A stretch of 32,754 bases of DNA from an uncultured Granulosicoccaceae bacterium (GCA_937958675.1 CALGND010000001.1:1-32754); one strand, 5' to 3'. Shown: positions 16,488-25,417, counted from the stretch's first letter. The notes: generated by a model from the letters alone, not told the origin. Numbers and translations are program-made.

Positions 16488-17175
16488 GAATAGCATTGGA
16501 CTGCTGCTCAGACATTCCCATTTTTTGGCGTAGTTGGTCAAGATATTGTGCTTCCTGCTGTGTATCTAAATCGATGCCTAGCAACGACATTAGGTACACC
16601 TGCTGTTCAGAACCTTGTGGTATTTGTGCGACGAAACCGTCCATATCCAGCGGCGACTGCATCTGCGTAATAATGAACTGCCGCTCGTCATCAGTGAGAT
16701 CATCACCCAATTGCCCGACAATCTTTTGTTGTTCATTTTGATCGATAGTTCCATCAGATTTAGCCGCGTTTATCATCGCCATAATCATAACCTTGGCACT
16801 GGCTTCTTGGGTTGCATTGGCTGGAGCTGCATTGCCTTGCATTCCGGTATTAAATAAATCGGCTAAACCGCCAGAACCAGCTGCGCCGCCACCACCAATA
16901 CTCTCAAGCAAGCCACCAAGGCCACCTGCACTGCCGCCAACTGGACCACCTACGCCACCATTACCTTGAGGAGCTTGTTGGTTGCCGCCTAACAGCGCGC
17001 CAAGATCACCTATACCACCACCGGCGCCGCCGGCACCACCGCCCATAAGGCCACCCAGTAATCCACCAAGGCCACCGCCGCCATTGCCAGCGCCACCTCG
17101 ACCCATCATTTTGCCTACGCCTTTTGCTACTGCGTAGCCCATCGCCAACTTGCCTAACGTCCCTACCATACCCAT
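16453..17175 (-). CDS. DUF533 (YebE-like) protein with Gly-rich N-terminus
   Basis: A 240-residue protein. The first 23 residues are MGMVGTLGKLAMGYAVAKGV plus GKM. A long glycine-rich low-complexity stretch follows (about 24-105), with blocks such as GGGGLGGLLGGLMGGG. The C-terminal 120-238 region is the acidic, helical DUF533/TerB-like domain: KVMIMAMINAAKSDGTIDQNE, QQKIVGQLGDDLTDDER, YLMSLLGIDLDTQQEAQYLDQL. The SDGTIDQNE loop resembles the acidic metal-binding segment of TerB-like folds. Family function is unknown; E. coli YebE is an envelope-stress-associated inner-membrane protein. The ATG at 17175 has AGAGG about 9 nt upstream. A terminator-like hairpin follows the gene. Confidence 0.85.
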   Translation of the reverse strand: MGMVGTLGKLAMGYAVAKGVGKMMGRGGAGNGGGGLGGLLGGLMGGGAGGAGGGIGDLGALLGGNQQAPQGNGGVGGPVGGSAGGLGGLLESIGGGGAAGSGGLADLFNTGMQGNAAPANATQEASAKVMIMAMINAAKSDGTIDQNEQQKIVGQLGDDLTDDERQFIITQMQSPLDMDGFVAQIPQGSEQQVYLMSLLGIDLDTQQEAQYLDQLRQKMGMSEQQSNAIHDQLGVQKLYA

Positions 17176-17479
17176 AACAATAACCTCTTTTAACTAGTTC
17201 GTTTAACTACAAACAACCGCTGTAATGGCACTAGTGTAGCCGAAATGAGCTTTATCAATAGCAAAGCGATTAAAGTTTGCATTCAGCGCTATTTACAGCG
17301 CTATTTGAAGGTAAACAAGCGTAAATGCTAATCGCGCAGCTCATATCCCTCTAAAAATCATCCCGGCGTTTTGTAGCATTTCGCATCGCTTATCTACATG
17401 ATTTGCGTCACACTAACCGTACTACGTAACTGGCGTAGCCACGCCAGTTACGTACCGTTACAGAAGATCCGGCTCGCGT
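17176..17479. other. Divergent intergenic region with direct and inverted repeats
   Basis: This 304-bp stretch separates the DUF533 gene (minus) from the MipA gene (plus), and must hold both promoters, though no clear -35/-10 pair stands out. A 12-bp unit around CAGCGCTATTT is repeated in tandem at about 17283-17306. A long hairpin lies at 17423-17454. I see no credible small ORF or RNA gene. Confidence 0.6.
17423..17454. repeat. 14-bp perfect inverted repeat (hairpin) upstream of mipA-like gene
   Basis: TACGTAACTGGCGT is followed by the 4-nt loop AGCC and then its exact complement ACGCCAGTTACGTA. There is no T-run on either side, so it is not a standard intrinsic terminator. It ends 25 bp before the first possible start of the outer-membrane gene. 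It could be an operator, possibly for the response regulator encoded downstream, or a structured 5' leader. Confidence 0.7.
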
Positions 17480-18397
17480 ATGCCTAAATGGGGGAAACTA
17501 CACTATTATTTGATCGACATGGACAGACAATATAACTTACTCATTAAGCTACTAGCCACAGCGCTACTCGCCATAGCTAGTCAAGTGGTACTGGCAGAGG
17601 ATATCGTCTCGGCCGTGAATAAAGGCGAGCCAAATCCTATTTCTGAAAACGGCGGTTTTTTTGAAATAGGCATAAGTGCAATCTCAGGTCAAAGCGCTTT
17701 TGTTCACGATCGCCGCGATACAAATAAATCCGCATTTTCTGGACTGAGTCTGGCTATTAGTGGTGGCTATCGATACAAGCGGGCCTTTATCGAAGCCGGT
17801 CGCGCGAATATTGATGGATTGAACTTAGGCTTTTCGTTGTGGCAAAACCAGCAGTGGTCGGTTGATTTTTTAGCCGCAAACATTGCAGGTCGAGTTACAT
17901 CCGATTCAGATGAAGACCCTCCCGCAGTAACTGAAGCCGAAAAAAACGCTGAAATACTCGATAGAGACACGTTAATTATCGCAGCTGGCGTCCGAGCCAC
18001 GCGCTATTTCGATAACAATCGGATTGCGCAATTTCGCCTTGCAAGCGATTACTACGAGAACAACGGCATGCAGGCCAGCTTACGCTTTGGCCAAAAATGG
18101 CAGCTCGGAAATTGGAGTTGGACCGGGCTTATAGGCGCTAAGTACACGTCAAGACGAATTAATAACTACCTAGTTGGAATCACTGCTGACGAGGCGACAG
18201 TGCGATTTCCTGAGTATGTCGCTAAAGGATCAGTGGCGCTTGAATTTGAGCTAGACGTGCGCTACCCACTCACACGCAAGTTAGTATTTGCATCGCGTTT
18301 TGCCTACAAAGCTCACCCAGAGGAAATAACTGACAGTCCGCTAGTAGACGAAGATAGCAACTTCTCATTTAGCAGCGGCATCACCTACGTATTCTGA
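17480..18397 (+). CDS. MipA/OmpV family outer-membrane protein
   Basis: An outer-membrane beta-barrel precursor of up to 305 residues. The signal peptide core LLIKLLATALLAIASQVVLA is followed by a mature part of alternating strands, such as GLSLAISGGYRYKRAFIEAG, WSWTGLIGAKYTSRR, and a C-terminal strand SFSSGITYVF ending in Phe, as outer-membrane proteins do. The family includes MipA (MltA-interacting scaffold) and OmpV porin-like proteins. Two starts are possible, ATG 17480 and ATG 17519. Neither has a clear SD; the second gives the more typical signal peptide, and I keep the longer form. It is followed 2 nt later by a DUF3019 gene and then a two-component system, which suggests the barrel is regulated by that system. 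Confidence 0.8.
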   Translation: MPKWGKLHYYLIDMDRQYNLLIKLLATALLAIASQVVLAEDIVSAVNKGEPNPISENGGFFEIGISAISGQSAFVHDRRDTNKSAFSGLSLAISGGYRYKRAFIEAGRANIDGLNLGFSLWQNQQWSVDFLAANIAGRVTSDSDEDPPAVTEAEKNAEILDRDTLIIAAGVRATRYFDNNRIAQFRLASDYYENNGMQASLRFGQKWQLGNWSWTGLIGAKYTSRRINNYLVGITADEATVRFPEYVAKGSVALEFELDVRYPLTRKLVFASRFAYKAHPEEITDSPLVDEDSNFSFSSGITYVF

Positions 18398-18399
18398 TC

Positions 18400-18810
18400 A
18401 TGAATACCTATAACCCTATGCAACTCAAGCATCTACTTTTATGCGCCTTGGCCGTCGCTTACGCCACACCTACAGTGGCAAACGATGAGCCTGCTATTCG
18501 GTTAAGTGTTAGCCCTATCACCTGCGTTGCTCTACACAAACGGCAGGTTTGCCATAAAACACTAAACTTTACTTGGACATCTCTACCAGCAGGTCAGTAT
18601 TGTTTACACAGCTCTGAAACACTAGAGCCTGTAAAGTGTTGGCAAGACAATAAGCTAAACCGCCTTGCTGTTACATATAGGTCTGCAACTAAAATACAGT
18701 ACGAGCTCCGCGAAGCCAGTAGTGAAACACCCATCGCACACGCAGTGGTAAAAACTGCCTGGGTATATCGCACCAGCCGCCGCTCATCTAGTGGCTGGCG
18801 ACTGTTTTAA
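18400..18810 (+). CDS. DUF3019 periplasmic protein
   Basis: A 136-residue exported protein. Its signal peptide (HLLLCALAVAYATPTVA) is followed by a small beta-rich domain with LSVSPITCVALHKRQVC, LNFTWTSLPAGQYCLHSS and VKCWQDN. The four mature cysteines (ITC, QVC, QYC, VKC) suggest two disulfides. This pattern matches DUF3019, a family of unknown function that I recall sitting next to MipA/OmpV and OmpR/histidine-kinase genes in Shewanella and relatives. By inference it is a periplasmic accessory or signal-input factor for the downstream kinase. The ATG at 18400 is 2 nt past the preceding stop; an ATG at 18418 is also possible. Confidence 0.8.
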   Translation: MNTYNPMQLKHLLLCALAVAYATPTVANDEPAIRLSVSPITCVALHKRQVCHKTLNFTWTSLPAGQYCLHSSETLEPVKCWQDNKLNRLAVTYRSATKIQYELREASSETPIAHAVVKTAWVYRTSRRSSSGWRLF

Positions 18811-18837
18811 TCACGTGTTGCTGATAAAGAAGAATCA

Positions 18838-19542
18838 ATGACTGACAACGCACAAGAAGATCAGCATATTCTCGTCGTTGAGGACGACGAGTCTCTCGCG
18901 CGATGGATAGCAGATTATCTGGTATCTCACGGCTTTATGGTCAGCGTTGCCACACGAGGGGACGAAGCCCTTTTGTTGATTGAAAGCGATACACCTGATT
19001 TAGTCATACTTGATCTAAACCTACCTATTTTGGATGGTTTAGAAGTGTGCCGACGTGCTCGCTTGTTTTATAACAACCCTATACTAATGCTGACCGCTCG
19101 TGATGATGACACCGATGAAATACTCGGCTTGAATTCTGGTGCTGATGATTACCTTGGTAAGCCCGTAACGCCGCGCATTTTACTTGCTCGGGTACGCGCC
19201 CTGCTACGCAGAGGAAAACCATCGGCAAGCAGTACCCAAGTTACGGTAGGCTCGCTATCAATCGATACTGAATCACGCACAGTCAAACTTGACGATCAGA
19301 TTGTATCTGTATCAACACACGAATTTGATGTGCTTCTACTGCTAGCGAATAATGTAGGCCAAGCCCTAAGCCGAGATGCATTAGTGAGTGAAATCCGCGG
19401 TATTGAGTACGATGGCTTTGATCGTTCTGTTGATGTATGCATTTCACGTTTGCGACGCAAATTGCGAGATGATGCTAATACGCCTCAGCGCATAAAAACC
19501 CTCAGGGGTACTGGCTATATGCTCGCTGCAGATGCATTTTAA
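18838..19542 (+). CDS. OmpR-family response regulator (RstA-like)
   Basis: A 234-residue two-domain regulator. The receiver domain (9-125) has the acidic pocket VVEDDES, phospho-acceptor Asp59 in VILDLNLP, Thr86 in MLTAR and Lys108 in YLGKPV. The C-terminal winged helix (about 140-232) has the OmpR signature: THEFDVLLLLANNVGQALSR, then SVDVCISRLRRKLRDD, then IKTLRGTGYML. The receiver resembles RstA (start ILVVEDDESLARWIADYL; PVTPRILLARVRALLRR). It begins 27 nt after the DUF3019 gene and is followed 9 nt later by the kinase gene. Probable targets are the promoter of its own operon, where a strong inverted repeat sits, but this is inference. Confidence 0.93.
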   Translation: MTDNAQEDQHILVVEDDESLARWIADYLVSHGFMVSVATRGDEALLLIESDTPDLVILDLNLPILDGLEVCRRARLFYNNPILMLTARDDDTDEILGLNSGADDYLGKPVTPRILLARVRALLRRGKPSASSTQVTVGSLSIDTESRTVKLDDQIVSVSTHEFDVLLLLANNVGQALSRDALVSEIRGIEYDGFDRSVDVCISRLRRKLRDDANTPQRIKTLRGTGYMLAADAF

Positions 19543-19551
19543 GGTAGCGGT

Positions 19552-20844
19552 ATGCGTAACTTAAGTGTTTCGCTCCTGCTACTGCTTTTGATTGGTATCA
19601 TTGCCGCAGGTTGGGGCATAGACAGACTTTTCACACAACTTTATCCAAGCGAAGACACTGGCCTGCAGCTTGCTCAATCAGTCGGCGCTAAGCTTGCGCA
19701 GGCTATTGATACGCCTGAGGCTAACGAGCCATTAGACGACAACGTTCGCATCATGCAGTATCAAGAGTTGGCCCTACCACCCACACTACAAAGCGAGCTT
19801 GAGCTGGGACAATCCATAACGCTTGAGTCTGACACTGGCATTGACCTGTATTTCAACCTGCCGAAAACTGGGCGTGTACTAAGCCTGTCGATTCCACATC
19901 AAGGTAATACCGGCACACCTATCCGGTTAATGCTGACGATGCTGTTTTACTCGTGCGTCATATTACTGGTGCTTGCCTGGCTCTACCCTTTAATTCGCAG
20001 GCTGCGAACTCTAGAGACAACGGCGAAAGCCTTTGGCGAAGGTGAATTAGATAGACGTGTCCCGACCCATGCTCGCAGCCAGCTTTACGGTATCGAAACT
20101 GAGTTTAATCGTATGGCTCAGCGTATTGATGGCTTGGTAGGCGACAATAAACTCTTGAGCTCTGCTGTGTCACACGACTTACGCACACCACTCTCACGCC
20201 TTAGATTTGGCGTGGACGCGTTACAAGAAACCGTACTTGATGATGCACAAACCGATTATTTACATCGCTTAAGTAATGATGTATCCGAGATGGAGCAACT
20301 TGTCTCGGTGTTGCTAGAATTTGCGAAGCTTGATAAAGAGCTAAGCGACCTACCCCTTAATGAAGTGAATCTTAGCTCCATAGTAGAACATGCAGTTCAA
20401 ACAGCACGTGAAGTCAGTGACCACACGATTACCTTTGAATCAGATCATATCGATGTTGAAGTTATCGCGAACGATCGTTACACCAGTATTATGCTAAACA
20501 ACCTTTTGCAAAATGCTATTCGCTATGGTGAATCAACCGTCGTGATTCGATTGCTACAGGAACGATCGGTGACTACTTTGATTATTGATGACGACGGCCC
20601 TGGCATTCCAGTCAATGCGAGAAAAAATGTGTTAAAACCATTTTTTCGCAATACCGCTCAGCAAGGCAAACATGGCAACAATAATGGCTATGGGCTTGGC
20701 TTAGCTATAGTGAGCCGGATCGCAGAGTGGCATCAGGCTGATTTACAGATTGACGACTCAAGCTTGCTTGGTGGAGCTTCAATTAAAATGCGCTTTAACA
20801 ACGTGCGCCGCAAGTTTCATAAAGGTGCCGCCACTGACTCTTAG
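19552..20844 (+). CDS. Sensor histidine kinase (RstB-like)
   Basis: A 430-residue membrane kinase. TM1 is about 7-24 and TM2 about 126-145, enclosing a periplasmic sensor of about 100 residues. A HAMP linker (147-200, with AFGEGELDRRVPTHARSQL) follows. The HisKA helix has His208 in SAVSHDLRTPLSRLRFG. The HATPase domain has an N box around NNLLQNAIRYGES (Asn321), G1 DDDGPGIP (347-353) and G2 YGLGLAIVSRIAEW. All catalytic elements are present. It is the last gene of the MipA/DUF3019/regulator/kinase operon. The periplasmic input presumably reports on the envelope, possibly through the DUF3019 protein. The stimulus is unknown. Confidence 0.93.
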   Translation: MRNLSVSLLLLLLIGIIAAGWGIDRLFTQLYPSEDTGLQLAQSVGAKLAQAIDTPEANEPLDDNVRIMQYQELALPPTLQSELELGQSITLESDTGIDLYFNLPKTGRVLSLSIPHQGNTGTPIRLMLTMLFYSCVILLVLAWLYPLIRRLRTLETTAKAFGEGELDRRVPTHARSQLYGIETEFNRMAQRIDGLVGDNKLLSSAVSHDLRTPLSRLRFGVDALQETVLDDAQTDYLHRLSNDVSEMEQLVSVLLEFAKLDKELSDLPLNEVNLSSIVEHAVQTAREVSDHTITFESDHIDVEVIANDRYTSIMLNNLLQNAIRYGESTVVIRLLQERSVTTLIIDDDGPGIPVNARKNVLKPFFRNTAQQGKHGNNNGYGLGLAIVSRIAEWHQADLQIDDSSLLGGASIKMRFNNVRRKFHKGAATDS

Positions 20845-20873
20845 CTTGGCAGCTGTACTACATTGGCTTGCGC

Positions 20874-22919
20874 CTAATCCATGCGCTGCAAATCACGTAA
20901 CCAGGCTTCACTCGATGCATCACTTGGCATACGCCAATCACCTCTAGGTGAAAGACTAACCGAGCCTACCTTCGGTCCATTCGGCACATCGTCACGCTTA
21001 TATTGTTGTGCGAATGCGCGCTTGATATTGACGGTCAACCAATGCTTAAGAGTTTTGTTATCGTAATTGTTTTGCCAGCCCTTTGCTTGCTGCGCCAACC
21101 AATAAACTTTGGCTGGAGAAAAACCATGCCGCACCAAATTAAACAAAAAGAAATCATGTAGTTCGTACGGACCGACTGTTTCTTCTGTGCTTTGAGCAAT
21201 ATTGCCGTGTTCGTCTGGAGGCAATAGTTCAGGTGTGATTTCAGTTTGGGCGATAGACATTAGCGTGTCACTAATGGGTGATTCGAATTCTGTCTTAGCC
21301 ACATACTCCACCAAGAAGCGCACCAAGGTTTTTGGCACCGAACAATTTACATTGTACATACTTTGATGGTCAGCATTATAAGTACACCACCCAAGCCACA
21401 GCTCTGACATGTCACCGGTTCCCAACACGAATCCCATATTCATTAAGAGCTCGGTACGCCTGCGTGCTTGGACATTTTCAAAGGTGAGATCATGACGTTC
21501 ATCTTGCGGCACTGCCATGATGGCTTTGGTAAAGCCATCCACACACATGTCTTTCTCGAGCGCCACCTGACCAAACGGCTTGTAATCAATCGCTGCTGCT
21601 AGCTCTTTGTATTCCAGCAAGCAGGCTTCTTTGATATCCATCTCCAGCGCTGTAACACCTAAATACCCCATTAGCTTGCGCGCATTATCTAGCGTTTTAT
21701 CGGTCGTGCCATAACCTGGCATGGTGACGGCGCGGATAACAGTTCGAGGTAAACCTAACAGGTCGCAGGTTTTACAGGCGACTAATAAAGAAAGCGTTGA
21801 ATCCAAACCGCCTGAAATACCGATACTCAATGTTGGATTACTGCCGAGCATTTCGAGCCGTTTTGCTAACGCTGCTGTTTGAATGCCAAACACTTCAGAG
21901 CACCGCTTGTTTAGGTGCTCGTTGTCTTTGGGCACAAATGGCATGGCTTCGATTCGTCGTAGCAATTGAGTATTATCGTTGTTGGAGACAAACGGTATAC
22001 GTCTGTATTCGACGTCACCTAATATGCGGCGAGTATCTGCAAATGTTGTCGTCATGCGACGCTCGGTATCTAGCTTCTCGATATCCACATCCGAGGTAAT
22101 AAAATAACTATCCCGACGCGTTTGATTGGTATCACCGACCCGGCTGGATTCGGCCAACTGATGACCCGATTCGGCGATTAATGCATGCCCTCCGAAAACC
22201 ACGTCGCTGGTGCTTTCGGTTGGGCCAGAGCTAGTGTATGCATACGCCGCCATGCACCTGCCTGATTGACCTACCACCAAGCTTCGGCGGTAGTCCGCTT
22301 TGCCGATGGTTTCGTTGGATGCCGACAAATTACACAGCACGTTAGCCCCCGCGATAGCACCTAAGCTTGATGGCGGTATTGGCATCCAAATGGCTTCACA
22401 TACCTCAGCGTGTACAACCGCTTCGCTATGACTGCCATGAAGCTTGCAGGTAAAGAGCAATCGTGTTCCAAACGGCACCGAGTAAGACTGTAGATCGATA
22501 GCAATTGGCGCATCATCTTCACCAGATGCGAACCATCGATCTTCGTAAAATTCTTTATAGTTAGGCACAAATTGCTTGGGCATGACACCAATCACACGGC
22601 CATCGTTTATCGCCACAACACAGTTATACAATGCGCCATCGAGCGCTAGTGGAGCTCCAACAAAAATAAGCTGCTCTCGATTAGGGGCGCTAGTGGCGAT
22701 ACGATCAATTTGCTCTAGGCATTGGTCAAGAAGCGTGCGCTGATGAAATAGATCGCCGCAGGTGTAGGCGCTCAATGCAAGCTCAGGAAACACGACCAAA
22801 TCAGAATCAGCCATGCTTGGCAGCATCTGCAACATCTCAGTTGCATTCGCCATTGGGTCGCCAACAGTAACCTTAGGTACTGCAGCAGACACTCTAAAAA
22901 AGCCGAATTCTTTATTCAT
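20874..22919 (-). CDS. nadE: Glutamine-dependent NAD+ synthetase
   Basis: A 681-residue enzyme making NAD+ from deamido-NAD+, ATP and glutamine. The N-terminal nitrilase-type glutaminase domain (1-300) has the triad Glu46 (VVFPELALSAYT), Lys115 (MPKQFVPNYKEFYEDRW) and Cys174 (VCEAIWMP). The C-terminal synthetase domain (about 335-681) has the ATP PP-loop GISGGLDSTLSLL at 367-379. Further conserved stretches are VTMPGYGTTDKTLDNA, TFENVQARRRTELLMN and GTGDMSELWLGWCTYN. Length and layout match the long, octameric Mycobacterium-type NadE rather than the short ammonia-dependent form. It is convergent with the histidine kinase (29 nt between stops) and divergent from the S4 gene. It appears monocistronic. 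Confidence 0.95.
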   Translation of the reverse strand: MNKEFGFFRVSAAVPKVTVGDPMANATEMLQMLPSMADSDLVVFPELALSAYTCGDLFHQRTLLDQCLEQIDRIATSAPNREQLIFVGAPLALDGALYNCVVAINDGRVIGVMPKQFVPNYKEFYEDRWFASGEDDAPIAIDLQSYSVPFGTRLLFTCKLHGSHSEAVVHAEVCEAIWMPIPPSSLGAIAGANVLCNLSASNETIGKADYRRSLVVGQSGRCMAAYAYTSSGPTESTSDVVFGGHALIAESGHQLAESSRVGDTNQTRRDSYFITSDVDIEKLDTERRMTTTFADTRRILGDVEYRRIPFVSNNDNTQLLRRIEAMPFVPKDNEHLNKRCSEVFGIQTAALAKRLEMLGSNPTLSIGISGGLDSTLSLLVACKTCDLLGLPRTVIRAVTMPGYGTTDKTLDNARKLMGYLGVTALEMDIKEACLLEYKELAAAIDYKPFGQVALEKDMCVDGFTKAIMAVPQDERHDLTFENVQARRRTELLMNMGFVLGTGDMSELWLGWCTYNADHQSMYNVNCSVPKTLVRFLVEYVAKTEFESPISDTLMSIAQTEITPELLPPDEHGNIAQSTEETVGPYELHDFFLFNLVRHGFSPAKVYWLAQQAKGWQNNYDNKTLKHWLTVNIKRAFAQQYKRDDVPNGPKVGSVSLSPRGDWRMPSDASSEAWLRDLQRMD

Positions 22920-23105
22920 GTGCGTCCCATCCAGTTCTAGCCTCGCAGCTGAGTCTATTTTGACTGACCACTACAAAAATAGCTGGGTTAAAAGACGTAT
23001 CAAACGCAATAAATGGTCCGCTCAGCTACAAATCAGGCCAAAATATCGGCGTTCTACCCGTATAGTATGGGCCTTAACTTGATTTCCCAGGCATTCTCAA
23101 CGCTT

Positions 23106-23348
23106 ATGACATCCTACTCTGACTCAGCCCAGCGTCTAACGCTACGCGAAGAACCCGTCGAACTTTATAAAATATTGAAGTTTGGCGGTTTTGCCTCAAG
23201 CGGTGCAGAGGCAAAAATTAGAATAAGCGAAGGGGATGTCAAGGTAAATGGTGAAGTCGAAACACGCAAGCGACGTAAAATGCTCGCTGGCGACGAAATC
23301 GTCATTGATGGAAACTTACTAATGCTTGAATTAGAGAGTACATCATGA
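23106..23348 (+). CDS. YbcJ-like S4-domain RNA-binding protein
   Basis: An 80-residue cytoplasmic protein matching E. coli YbcJ, a minimal S4 alpha-L RNA-binding fold. The core reads VELYKILKFGGFASSGAEAK, then IRISEGDVKVNGEVETRKRRKML, then AGDEIVIDG. The basic RKRRK patch corresponds to the RNA-contacting loop of the family. The precise RNA target of YbcJ is not known. The ATG at 23106 is chosen because it aligns with YbcJ; longer in-frame extension upstream reads as non-coding. Its last codons overlap the start of the next gene by 4 nt (ATGA), so the two are probably translationally coupled even though their functions look unrelated. Confidence 0.88.
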   Translation: MTSYSDSAQRLTLREEPVELYKILKFGGFASSGAEAKIRISEGDVKVNGEVETRKRRKMLAGDEIVIDGNLLMLELESTS

Positions 23349-25417
23349 GCAACAGTGATCGCTACGCACGCTTGTTTGAACCAGTAAAAATTGGACCACT
23401 CACTGCGCGTAATCGTTTTTATCAGGTACCACATTGTTGTGCGCTGGGGCACATCAGACCACAAGCACATGCTGCAATGCGCGAAGTGAAAGCCGACGGT
23501 GGCTGGGCGGTCGTCAGCACTGAAGAAACCGAGATACACCCTACTTCGGATATCTCCCCTTACGCTGAACAACGCATCTGGGATGAGCGCGATATACCAG
23601 CATTAAAACTAATGACCGATGCCGTGCATGCAAAGGGCGCACTGGCCGCAATTGAGCTGGCACACAACGGTAACCATGCTGGCAATCTATATTCGCGCAC
23701 CCCTCCGCTAGGTGTTACCGATATGCAAGTGGATATTGGTTATCCCAAACAAGCCCGTCGAATACTTAAAAAGGAAATCAAAGCGTTTCGGCAATGGCAT
23801 CGAGACGCAGCGCTGCGTGCAAAGGCAGCAGGTTTCGATGTCATCTATGTCTATGCGGGCCACCGCATGACTCTCACTCATCAATTTTTACTCCCCGACA
23901 TGAACACCCGCATCGATGAATATGGTGGCAGCCTCGAAAATCGCGCCAGATTATTGCAAGAGTTGCTAATCGATACACGCGAAGCCGTCGGTGACACTTG
24001 CGCTGTTGCTTTCCGTTTTGCTGTAGACGAAATGAAAGGCCCGGAGGGCATGCAGGCATCTGAGGAAGGTCGTGCCGTCGTAGAAATGATGGCAGAGCTG
24101 CCTGATCTATGGGATGTTAACGTGTCCGAATGGGACAACGACTCACTGACCACACGCTTTGAGCCTGAGGACGGGTACCAAGTAAAGTATATGGAGTTTG
24201 TAAAAAGCGTCACGACTAAACCCGTTGTAGGCGTTGGCCGTTTAAGCTCGCCCGATATGATGCTCTCCTTGGTTAAGCGCGGCGTCATGGATTTTATCGG
24301 CGCAGCGAGGCCATCAATCGCAGATCCATTCTTACCCAATAAAATACAAAACGGTGAAATCGAATCTATACGCGAGTGTATCGGTTGTAATATTTGTGTA
24401 TCGTGCGACAACATCGGTATACCCATTCGTTGCACACAAAACCCAACCATGGGCGAAGAGTGGCGACAAGGCTGGCACCCCGAATCCATACCCAAAAAAC
24501 AATCAGACAAACGCGTACTAGTTGTTGGCGCAGGTGCTGCAGGCTTAGAATGCACAATGCAACTCGCCAAACGTGGCTTTGATGTGTTTTTATCAGAAAA
24601 GAGCGACACAGCTGGGGGGCGTTGCCTACGCGAATCGACTTTAAAAGGTTTATCTGCATGGCGGCGCGTTGTTGATCATCGCGTACATGAAATTAGCCAA
24701 CAAGCCAATGCACAGATTTTTTGGGACAGCGACTTAAGCCCCGATGAAATAATTGAACTTGAATGTGATGATGTAATAATTGCAACGGGTTGTCATTGGC
24801 GTAATGATGGCGTTGGCCAACATCAAGCCTTGGGTATTCCAGGCCTGGATAGGCTAAACGTTTACACACCCGACGATGTTATGGACGGCACTAAGCTGCC
24901 AGGCCACACTGTGATTTACGATCAAGAGCAGGGCTATCTCGGTGGCGTCATCGCTGATCATCTAGCCACCACAAGCAAAGCGTTAAGCTTCGTGACACCA
25001 GGCAGCGTAGTATCCGCCTGGACCACTTACACGCTCGAGCAAGCTCGCGTACAAAAATCCTTAATAGAAGAAAACGTAAATATCGTTGCCAATAAACGCA
25101 TCGTCAGGGCAAGCGAAGGCGGCGTGACACTACGTTGTGTGTTTACCGAGCAGGAAGAAACCTTGCAGTGCGATAACTTGATACTACTCACTCAACGCGC
25201 ACCCAACGCAGGTTTGTATAATGAGCTCAAGGCCGTAATAGACGCTGGGGGCAAAGCGAGCATGCCGAGCTTGCACCTTATCGGCGATGCTGAAGCGCCT
25301 GCTATGATCGTTGACGCCGTCTATTCAGGGCACAAAATGGCACGTGAAATTGATATGGATGCAGCGGCAATCGATGCGATCTTATACCGGCGCGAAATAC
25401 CATCCTTATCAAGTTAA
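23345..25417 (+). CDS. Trimethylamine/histamine dehydrogenase-like flavoprotein
   Basis: A 690-residue enzyme collinear with trimethylamine dehydrogenase (TMADH). The N-terminal FMN TIM barrel (1-340) has Cys31 in NRFYQVPHC, the position that covalently holds FMN in TMADH, and the catalytic set Tyr170, His173 and Asp266. A 4Fe-4S motif follows (Cys345, Cys348, Cys351, Cys363). The C-terminal part binds ADP or another dinucleotide (VLVVGAGAAGLE at 391-402) and ends with LHLIGDAEAP. The TMADH substrate bowl Tyr60/Trp264/Trp355 corresponds here to Glu61/Trp263/Asp355, so trimethylamine is unlikely. An Asp at the third position recalls histamine dehydrogenase. The expected reaction is oxidative deamination or demethylation of an amine, passing electrons to an ETF-like acceptor. 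It overlaps the S4 gene by 4 nt. Confidence 0.88.
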   Translation: MSNSDRYARLFEPVKIGPLTARNRFYQVPHCCALGHIRPQAHAAMREVKADGGWAVVSTEETEIHPTSDISPYAEQRIWDERDIPALKLMTDAVHAKGALAAIELAHNGNHAGNLYSRTPPLGVTDMQVDIGYPKQARRILKKEIKAFRQWHRDAALRAKAAGFDVIYVYAGHRMTLTHQFLLPDMNTRIDEYGGSLENRARLLQELLIDTREAVGDTCAVAFRFAVDEMKGPEGMQASEEGRAVVEMMAELPDLWDVNVSEWDNDSLTTRFEPEDGYQVKYMEFVKSVTTKPVVGVGRLSSPDMMLSLVKRGVMDFIGAARPSIADPFLPNKIQNGEIESIRECIGCNICVSCDNIGIPIRCTQNPTMGEEWRQGWHPESIPKKQSDKRVLVVGAGAAGLECTMQLAKRGFDVFLSEKSDTAGGRCLRESTLKGLSAWRRVVDHRVHEISQQANAQIFWDSDLSPDEIIELECDDVIIATGCHWRNDGVGQHQALGIPGLDRLNVYTPDDVMDGTKLPGHTVIYDQEQGYLGGVIADHLATTSKALSFVTPGSVVSAWTTYTLEQARVQKSLIEENVNIVANKRIVRASEGGVTLRCVFTEQEETLQCDNLILLTQRAPNAGLYNELKAVIDAGGKASMPSLHLIGDAEAPAMIVDAVYSGHKMAREIDMDAAAIDAILYRREIPSLSS

